Assembly (NCBI GenBank): GCA_021734045.1
Contig: JAIPJR010000003.1
Location: 1 to 56,029, forward strand
DNA: 56,029 bases
Origin: Fidelibacterota bacterium
Lineage (GTDB): Bacteria; Fidelibacterota; UBA8477
Direction: 5' to 3'
The notes beneath the pieces are model-generated. The model saw only the letters and a list, made by a program, of their open reading frames with translations. It did no database searches and had not been told where the DNA came from. The translations under genes were made by a program, and so were the position numbers. Positions 50,825 to 56,029 of this stretch are shown one piece after another. The number at the start of each line of letters is the position of its first letter. The stretch's first letter is position 1.

Positions 50825-51934
50825 TCAATCCTGTTCAAAAAATCTGTGAATCGCCTCCACCACCATTTTCACCTGCTCCCGGGTCACATAGGGATGCATG
50901 GGTAGGGATAATACCGTATTAGCAGCTTTTTCGCTGTTGGGACACCGATCATCCCATTGGGAATCCCGAAATGCGGGCTGCAGATACAAGGGTGTGGGAT
51001 AATGGACCGCCGAGGGAATTCCCTGCTCAGAAAGGTACGCTTGCAACGCATCCCGTCGCTCAACCCGGATCGTGTATTGCTGGTAAATGTGGGTGCGATC
51101 TTCACCGCAAACCGGTCCAGTCACCCAGGTGGGATCCAATAGCTCCTGATACCACCCCGCTACCTGTTGTCGCCGCCGGTTCCAGCGATCCAAGTGGGGT
51201 AACTTTACCTTTAAAATGGCTGCCTGCAATGTGTCGATACGGGAATTCACCCCCACCAATTCATGCCAATAACGCTTGTCACTGCCGTGAGCCCGGATTT
51301 TGGCCATGCGATCGGCCAGATCACCATCATGTGTGAAGACACCACCCGCGTCCCCAAACGCACCCAGGTTTTTTGCCGGGAAGAAGCTGGTACAACCAAT
51401 GGCACCCAATCCACAGACCTTTTCATCCCGGTAATAAGCACCTAATGCCTGAGCGCCATCCTCAACCACCGGGATACCGTACTGGTGGCCGATTCGAAGT
51501 AGCTCATCCATATCAGCCGGTAGACCATACAAATGTACCGGAATTATGGCCTTGGTACGCGGCGTGATAAGCCCCTCTACCTGATCAACGCGCAAGTTGT
51601 AGGTCGTCAGGTCAATGTCCGTGTAAACCGGTTCCGCACCCAGAAGCGCGATGACCTCCACTGTGGCGGCAAATGTGAAAGGGCTGGTAATAATTTCATC
51701 ACCCGGTCCTACACCCAGGGCCATGAGTGCCAGTTGCAGTGCATCGGTACCGGACGCGCATCCAAACGCAAAAGGAACCCGAGCATAAGCCGCCAGATCT
51801 TGTTCGAATTCTTCTACCTGCGGACCCATGATAAATTGCTGACTCTCCACAACCTCCCGAATCGCCGCATCGATTTCGGTTTGCAGTTCACGATATTGTG
51901 CATTCAAATCAACCAGAGGCATTTTCAAATTCAT
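50825..51934 (-). CDS. DegT/DnrJ/EryC1/StrS sugar aminotransferase (WbpE/WlbC-like)
   Basis: The 369-residue protein is a PLP-dependent sugar aminotransferase with GCASGTDALQLAL, VEDGAQALGAYY and the cofactor lysine 188 in TSFFPAKNLGAFGDAGG (shown in part). Together with the WbpB-like oxidoreductase and WbpD-like acetyltransferase nearby, it fits the 3-amination step in making UDP-2,3-diacetamido-2,3-dideoxy-glucuronic acid. The 3-oxo sugar would come from the oxidoreductase. Substrate assignment rests on neighbours and overall similarity. Confidence 0.87.
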   Translation of the reverse strand: MNLKMPLVDLNAQYRELQTEIDAAIREVVESQQFIMGPQVEEFEQDLAAYARVPFAFGCASGTDALQLALMALGVGPGDEIITSPFTFAATVEVIALLGAEPVYTDIDLTTYNLRVDQVEGLITPRTKAIIPVHLYGLPADMDELLRIGHQYGIPVVEDGAQALGAYYRDEKVCGLGAIGCTSFFPAKNLGAFGDAGGVFTHDGDLADRMAKIRAHGSDKRYWHELVGVNSRIDTLQAAILKVKLPHLDRWNRRRQQVAGWYQELLDPTWVTGPVCGEDRTHIYQQYTIRVERRDALQAYLSEQGIPSAVHYPTPLYLQPAFRDSQWDDRCPNSEKAANTVLSLPMHPYVTREQVKMVVEAIHRFFEQD

Positions 51935-51984
51935 AAGGATTATCTTTTTTTTCGTTAATGGTCATTGAATGAGGGAGCTTCGTT

Positions 51985-52010
51985 CTCGTACCCGTACTCG
52001 TACTCGTACT
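51985..52010. repeat. short hexanucleotide tandem repeat
   Basis: Four consecutive units of C-T/C-CGTA (CTCGTA, CCCGTA, CTCGTA, CTCGTA) are followed by CT, in the gap between the aminotransferase and sugar-transferase genes. Such CGTACT repeats are seen in intergenic DNA of other bacteria. No function is known; copy number may vary by slippage. Confidence 0.6.
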
Positions 52011-52039
52011 AGACAACTTTCTTCTTTCCTCTTTCTCTA

Positions 52040-53443
52040 TTAATGACTACCCTTTCCGGTAAGCATCACGTAAATCGTATAAATAATGATTTTCAAATCC
52101 AACCGCAGCGACATGTTTTCAATATAAAACAGATCAAATTTCAATTTCTGCCGTACATCTTCCAGGGATTCATCGTACCCCCATTTCACCTGCGCCCAGC
52201 CGGTAATCCCCGGTTTGACCCGATGTCGCCGCGTGTAGAGAGGTAATTGCCGCTGAATCTGTTCTACAAAATAGGGACGCTCCGGTCGCGGCCCCACCAG
52301 GGACATTTCACCCTTTAAAACATTGATAAACTGGGGAAATTCGTCCAACCGGAGAAAGCGCAACACCTTCCCAACCCGGGTCACCCGCGGATCATCCTTC
52401 TGTGCCCACACCGGTCCTGTTTCCGATTCTGCATCTTCCACCATGGAACGAAATTTAATCACATGAAAAGGCCTTCCCCGACGCCCTACCCGCTCCTGGG
52501 TATAAAAAACCGGTCCCCTGGATTCCAGCTTGATACTTACCGCCACAATGAAAAAGAGTGGGGATAATATCACCAGTGCCAGCCCACTGAACAGAATATC
52601 CAGTACCCGTTTTGCCACCCGCTCCCAATAGGGCATGATCTCGGGCATGATCTCCACCAACGGGAGACCATAAAGCTGTTGGGTTCGGGCAGTCCCGGAA
52701 ATTGCCTCCGACAAATCAGGACTGATTTTCAGCGAGACCTTTTCGTCACTGATGCGAGTGATAATGTCAAGCACCCGGCTGTGATGGTCTTTGTCCAATG
52801 CCAAAATCACATCTTCAATCTGCAGGGAACGTATTAATCCCGGCAGGTCATCCAGACCACCCAAAACTTTGATTCCGTGCCGCTCCTGTCCTTTATTCTT
52901 TTCCGGATACAGCGTCACAAATCCCAGTACATCATTCCCGGCCGCCGGATGCGCCAACAGATTATCCAGCAATTCCCAGCCCCGCCGATTCCAGCCCACA
53001 ATCAGGCTCGCAGCCCGACCGATCCCTTTGGCCAGCAGCCGCCGGTGAGCGGTCCGGATAATCAGGCGCCCCAGAGAGACAAAAAACATGAGAAAGAACC
53101 AGTAAAATAGGAGAATTGCTTTCCCGAAGGTCACCGGGTTGGCCAGGTCAATGGTGATGAAATAAAGCACCAAAATGCCCAGGAAAGTATATTTCGCCAC
53201 ATTCAGGACTTCATCAGACCGGGACACCACCCGTCGATTCACATAAAATTGATTAAACGCGAAAATCACCATCCAGTACAAACTCATGAAGAGTGCTGGC
53301 AACGGGACATCCTGCCAGAGTAGCTCCACTTCATTCTGATATGCACCCGATTTGAACCGGATGATGAAAACCAGTATAAACGCCAGATTAATGGCGAGAA
53401 AATCAGACAAAATTAAAAGGATTCGTTCCAACCAGCGCGGCAA
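52040..53443 (-). CDS. polyprenyl-phosphate glycosylphosphotransferase (WbaP/WcaJ-like)
   Basis: The 467 residues have four or five N-terminal helices (to about residue 135) and a Rossmann-like middle domain (RAASLIVGWNRRGWELLDNL in part). The C-terminal bacterial sugar transferase domain includes RVLDILFSGLALVILSP, FYTQERVGRRGRPFHVIKFRSM (in part), LRLDEFPQFINVLKGEMSLVG and GPRPERP. It transfers a sugar-1-phosphate from a nucleotide sugar to undecaprenyl phosphate, the first step of surface polysaccharide assembly. It sits three bases after the acetyltransferase gene, so they are co-expressed. The sugar is unknown. Confidence 0.93.
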   Translation of the reverse strand: MPRWLERILLILSDFLAINLAFILVFIIRFKSGAYQNEVELLWQDVPLPALFMSLYWMVIFAFNQFYVNRRVVSRSDEVLNVAKYTFLGILVLYFITIDLANPVTFGKAILLFYWFFLMFFVSLGRLIIRTAHRRLLAKGIGRAASLIVGWNRRGWELLDNLLAHPAAGNDVLGFVTLYPEKNKGQERHGIKVLGGLDDLPGLIRSLQIEDVILALDKDHHSRVLDIITRISDEKVSLKISPDLSEAISGTARTQQLYGLPLVEIMPEIMPYWERVAKRVLDILFSGLALVILSPLFFIVAVSIKLESRGPVFYTQERVGRRGRPFHVIKFRSMVEDAESETGPVWAQKDDPRVTRVGKVLRFLRLDEFPQFINVLKGEMSLVGPRPERPYFVEQIQRQLPLYTRRHRVKPGITGWAQVKWGYDESLEDVRQKLKFDLFYIENMSLRLDLKIIIYTIYVMLTGKGSH

Positions 53444-53446
53444 AAC

Positions 53447-54040
53447 TTATTCTCCCACCGGTTCCACCACATCGCCCTGCTTGCGGTATTCACCGCATTC
53501 GGAATGTCCACACGAGCCCGTTCCGTTGGTGGTGAATGTGAGTCGATGCCCCCGCTTGCACACCCAGCCTACGATTTTCCCCGGCACGCCCACCACCATA
53601 GCAAAATCGGGCACATCCCGGGTCACCACCGCGCCTGCAGCAATTAGGGCGTAGCGGCCAACGGTATTGCCGCACACAAGGGTGGCATTGGCGCCGATAG
53701 AGGCTGATTTCTTCACCAGCGTTTTGTGGTAAAAGCGCGAACCACGCTGGGGAAACTCGCTCCGTGGATTGAGCACATTGGTAAACACCATGGAGGGTCC
53801 ACAGAACACATAATCCTCCAGCTCAACACCCTCGTACACCGAGACATTGTTCTGAATTTTCACGTGGCTCCCAATGCGCACATTATTCCCAATATTCACA
53901 TTCTGACCCACACTCACATTCTCACCCAGCTGAGCGCCAGATTGAACATGGGAAAAATGCCAGATTTTGGTACCCGCGCCGATGGATACTCCATCGTCCA
54001 CATAACTGGAAGGATGAACATAAAAGGATTGCGACGTCAT
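53447..54040 (-). CDS. hexapeptide-repeat N-acetyltransferase (WbpD/WlbB-like)
   Basis: The 197 residues form a left-handed beta helix with many I-G-x-x-x-x repeats (VSIGAGTKIWHFSHVQ, ENVSVGQNVNIGNNVRIG). It carries the family's C-terminal extension with a cysteine cluster (WVCKRG, CGHSECGEY) that resembles a zinc ribbon. WbpD/WlbB acetylates the 3-amino group of the UDP-sugar made by the WbpB- and WbpE-type enzymes using acetyl-CoA, which fits the neighbours here. Confidence 0.9.
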   Translation of the reverse strand: MTSQSFYVHPSSYVDDGVSIGAGTKIWHFSHVQSGAQLGENVSVGQNVNIGNNVRIGSHVKIQNNVSVYEGVELEDYVFCGPSMVFTNVLNPRSEFPQRGSRFYHKTLVKKSASIGANATLVCGNTVGRYALIAAGAVVTRDVPDFAMVVGVPGKIVGWVCKRGHRLTFTTNGTGSCGHSECGEYRKQGDVVEPVGE

Positions 54041-54072
54041 GATTCTGACCTGGTGTTAAAGAGTTTTAATGC

Positions 54073-55101
54073 TCAGGAAAAATTTAATGGCAAACTCACC
54101 CGTTTACCAGTCTGGGCGGATTTGTAAATGGCCAAAATAAGCTCCAGAGACTTGCGTCCGGAGCGCCCATCGGTAAAAGCTTCTGATTCGCCCTTCAAAC
54201 TGGCCACCACATTTTTGTAATAGCCCAGATGGCCGAAGCCGTACACGTTGGGCGGCGAATAGTTGGCTTCCTCCACGAGACGGTCATCGTCGTCATAATC
54301 CTGAAATTCCCATTTCTCAATCTTATTTACGGCTACTCCGCCGATTTTGGCCGTGCCCTTTTCACCCAGAATGGTAATGGAGCCTTCAAAATTTTTCGGA
54401 AATGTGAGCATGGTGACACTCATTGATCCGATCACACCATTGCGGAATTTGATAATGGCTGTTCCCGTATCCTCTGCTTCAATTTTCCGCGCCAATGTAC
54501 CGGTTACCGCCATTACATACTCGGGATTTCCCACCAGCCAGGTGAGTGCGTCAACATAATGGCTGGCCTGATTCATATAGGCACCGCCATCAAACTCCCA
54601 GGTACCCCGCCATTTGGCCTGGTCGTAGTACTCCTGGGGTCGCGCCCAAAACACATTGGACTGGACCATGTAAATTTGTCCGAAGCGTCCTTTGTTAATG
54701 GCATTTTTCAGCAATTGCATGGTGGTGTTCAGGCGATTTTGTTTTACGACAAACAACTCCACTTTATGCTCGTCACAGGCCTGGATCAGTGCGTCGGCAT
54801 CCTTGAGGGTAATGCCCATGGGCTTCTCGGTAATGACATGACAACCCGCCTGAGCCGCCATTATGCCGTGCTGGGGATGCATGCCGCTGGGCGTACAGAT
54901 GGAAACGATATCCAGGTTTTCTTTGGCTAGCATTTTGGCCAGATCGGTGTACCACGCGGCACTATTCTCTTCCGCAGCGGACTGAGACCGCGCTTTCACC
55001 ACATCACATACCGCAGCTAACTCCAAATCATCCGGAAACTGCTTAATGGCATCAAAATGATTCTTCGAAATTCGACCACATCCCACCAAACCAATCCGCA
55101 T
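54073..55101 (-). CDS. Gfo/Idh/MocA family oxidoreductase (WbpB/WlbA-like)
   Basis: The 342-residue protein has the NAD-binding motif IGLVGCGRISKNHFDAI and the catalytic-region lysine in TEKPMG. The C-terminal dimer domain has WRGTWEFDGGAYMNQASHYVDAL (in part), where GAYMNQASHYVD matches the family. WbpB/WlbA oxidises the 3-hydroxyl of UDP-N-acetylglucosaminuronate. I took the ATG at 55101, with AAAAGGAG upstream; the frame continues to 55254 but the extra residues are unlike the family. It heads the polysaccharide operon. Confidence 0.9.
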   Translation of the reverse strand: MRIGLVGCGRISKNHFDAIKQFPDDLELAAVCDVVKARSQSAAEENSAAWYTDLAKMLAKENLDIVSICTPSGMHPQHGIMAAQAGCHVITEKPMGITLKDADALIQACDEHKVELFVVKQNRLNTTMQLLKNAINKGRFGQIYMVQSNVFWARPQEYYDQAKWRGTWEFDGGAYMNQASHYVDALTWLVGNPEYVMAVTGTLARKIEAEDTGTAIIKFRNGVIGSMSVTMLTFPKNFEGSITILGEKGTAKIGGVAVNKIEKWEFQDYDDDDRLVEEANYSPPNVYGFGHLGYYKNVVASLKGESEAFTDGRSGRKSLELILAIYKSAQTGKRVSLPLNFS

Positions 55102-55232
55102 ATTTACAGGCTCCTTTTCATCAAATTCGGCCAAATATAGGGGCTGAGCCTTGGTTTCAAAGAGGGATAAATATCTGGTTAAAGGACAATTCCGGGGGCG
55201 CCGAACAGCGTCATCCATATTATATTCGCGTG

Positions 55233-56029
55233 ATGATTTTCCACCGATTCGCACGATTCATCCTTTCCGGTCTGATCCTGTCCGGTGTTCTCTGCGCCCA
55301 GTCCGGACCCGTGGATCGAGACCATCCGGTTTATCCCTTCCTGCGACGCCAGGCTGCCCTGGACAACCTGCCCCAGAACTGGTTAGCCACACAGCCGGTA
55401 TCATGGCAGCAAGTGAACGACCTTTTGAATCAAGTGGGCCAATCCAGGCAAATACTTTCCCGACTGGATCAGCGATTACTTGACCGGTTCAGCGCTGAGT
55501 TTTCAAAACCAAATCGCCCCACACCACTCACGGCGCCCTGGCAACTCCATACCTGGCGGGATGCCGGACGGGGACTCTTAACGAACAAACCGGATGCATC
55601 TCCCTATCCCCATGGACTTACCTACCGGGATTCTTCTACCGCCATCTGGGCTGATTGGCGGGAGGGTCTGCGGATTCAGAATAACGGATCACACGCCCGG
55701 GGATATTACACGGATCAACTGGTTTTTCGCGGCTACCTGAACGACCATTTTTCGTTCTATTGGGACTTCATTCAGTACCGGCTCTCCAACGTGTCCAATT
55801 ACCCCGACCTGCCACCAGAATACAAGCAGGGACATATTATTGATCAGGAAGAACTGGACTGGTATGTGTGGAATTTGGGTCAGGCCGGGCTGTATACTTC
55901 CTACCCAAACTGGTCCCTCACCCTGGCGCAGGAGCCGGTTTACTGGGGATATTCGCCCAATTTAACACCTATCTTAAACACACGGGTGTATCCCTACACA
56001 CACATCCGTTTTTCAGTGGATTATAAGGT
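55233..56029 (+). CDS. Wzi-like outer-membrane capsule-assembly protein, N-terminal part (cut by window edge)
   Basis: The ATG at 55233 opens a frame of 265 codons with no stop before the window ends. A signal peptide (about residues 5-23, cleaved after LCA) is followed by a polar helix region (about 35-90). Amphipathic strands rich in tyrosine and tryptophan come next, with QEPVYWGYSPNLTPILNTR. The pattern resembles capsule-assembly Wzi proteins (outer-membrane barrel with an N-terminal helical bundle). Divergent arrangement with the wbpB-like gene across 131 bp supports a role in surface polysaccharide attachment. Without the C-terminus the family call is tentative. Confidence 0.65.
   Translation, partial: MIFHRFARFILSGLILSGVLCAQSGPVDRDHPVYPFLRRQAALDNLPQNWLATQPVSWQQVNDLLNQVGQSRQILSRLDQRLLDRFSAEFSKPNRPTPLTAPWQLHTWRDAGRGLLTNKPDASPYPHGLTYRDSSTAIWADWREGLRIQNNGSHARGYYTDQLVFRGYLNDHFSFYWDFIQYRLSNVSNYPDLPPEYKQGHIIDQEELDWYVWNLGQAGLYTSYPNWSLTLAQEPVYWGYSPNLTPILNTRVYPYTHIRFSVDYK

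Noticed and set aside
1..56029. tRNA or rRNA genes, CRISPR arrays, transposases, integrases or phage genes
   Set aside because: I looked for cloverleaf-like segments, regular spaced repeats and mobile-element proteins and found none that I could support by eye; tRNAscan and repeat searches were not possible here.

Overview
The window is a gene-dense bacterial chromosome segment with 50 supportable protein genes and no rRNA, tRNA, CRISPR array or intact insertion sequence that I can see. The cell envelope is clearly diderm: several outer-membrane beta-barrels, lipoproteins with lipobox cysteines, a Wzi-like protein and periplasmic DsbD. The mix of a 31-residue AURKAIP1/COX24-type basic protein, a DUF2851 protein, split AtuA proteins, a dockerin-ended M14 peptidase, a barrel-fused M1 peptidase and a collagen-like cytochrome lipoprotein suggests an uncultured FCB-group lineage (Marinimicrobia/Calditrichota-like). 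That placement is inference, not proof.

Layout. (1) 1-9216, all minus strand: a cut-off ZIP-type metal transporter coupled to lgt, a PAP2 phosphatase coupled to an unknown membrane protein, then an acyl-CoA module (enoyl-CoA hydratase, AtuA split into two genes, acyl-CoA carboxylase beta chain) interrupted by a 215-bp inverted-repeat element, then a POTRA-less barrel and a lipoprotein D-Ala-D-Ala dipeptidase. (2) 9339-12069: a membrane-anchored, apparently degenerate GDPD-like protein, a bidirectional terminator, a six-haem lipoprotein cytochrome, and about 700 bp of non-coding DNA with inverted repeats. (3) 12070-19358, minus: a carbohydrate cluster in which alpha-glucan phosphorylase, GH57 glucanotransferase/amylase, pyruvate kinase and GAPDH lie behind a TrmB-type sugar regulator. 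Matching operator-like repeats precede gap and trmB.

(4) 19532-27391, plus: TetR, RND/MMPL exporter 1, LolA-like periplasmic protein, DUF1302-like outer-membrane barrel, RND/MMPL exporter 2 and a small three-helix membrane protein. This reads as one envelope-spanning export module with two paralogous pumps that differ in a proton-relay position. It is the best candidate here for an uncharacterised system. (5) 27443-39350: an unknown 302-residue protein, then minus-strand genes for a one-helix protein, an orphan TatT-like lipoprotein, secreted M14 and M1 metallopeptidases, DsbD, patatin, cyclophilin and a WalJ-like hydrolase.

(6) 39495-41604, plus: GNAT acetyltransferase, proline dehydrogenase and a CoA-binding protein. 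(7) 41671-48927, minus: a long overlapping gene string (PlsC, DUF2851, MltD, SppA, HU, AURKAIP1/COX24 protein, XseA, XseB, NAD kinase). (8) 48979-56029: FucA-like aldolase overlapping serS, then a surface-polysaccharide block (WbpE-, WbpD- and WbpB-like genes and a polyprenyl-phosphate sugar transferase) and, divergently, a Wzi-like outer-membrane protein running off the right edge. All database-type assignments come from reading motifs by eye; no search was run.
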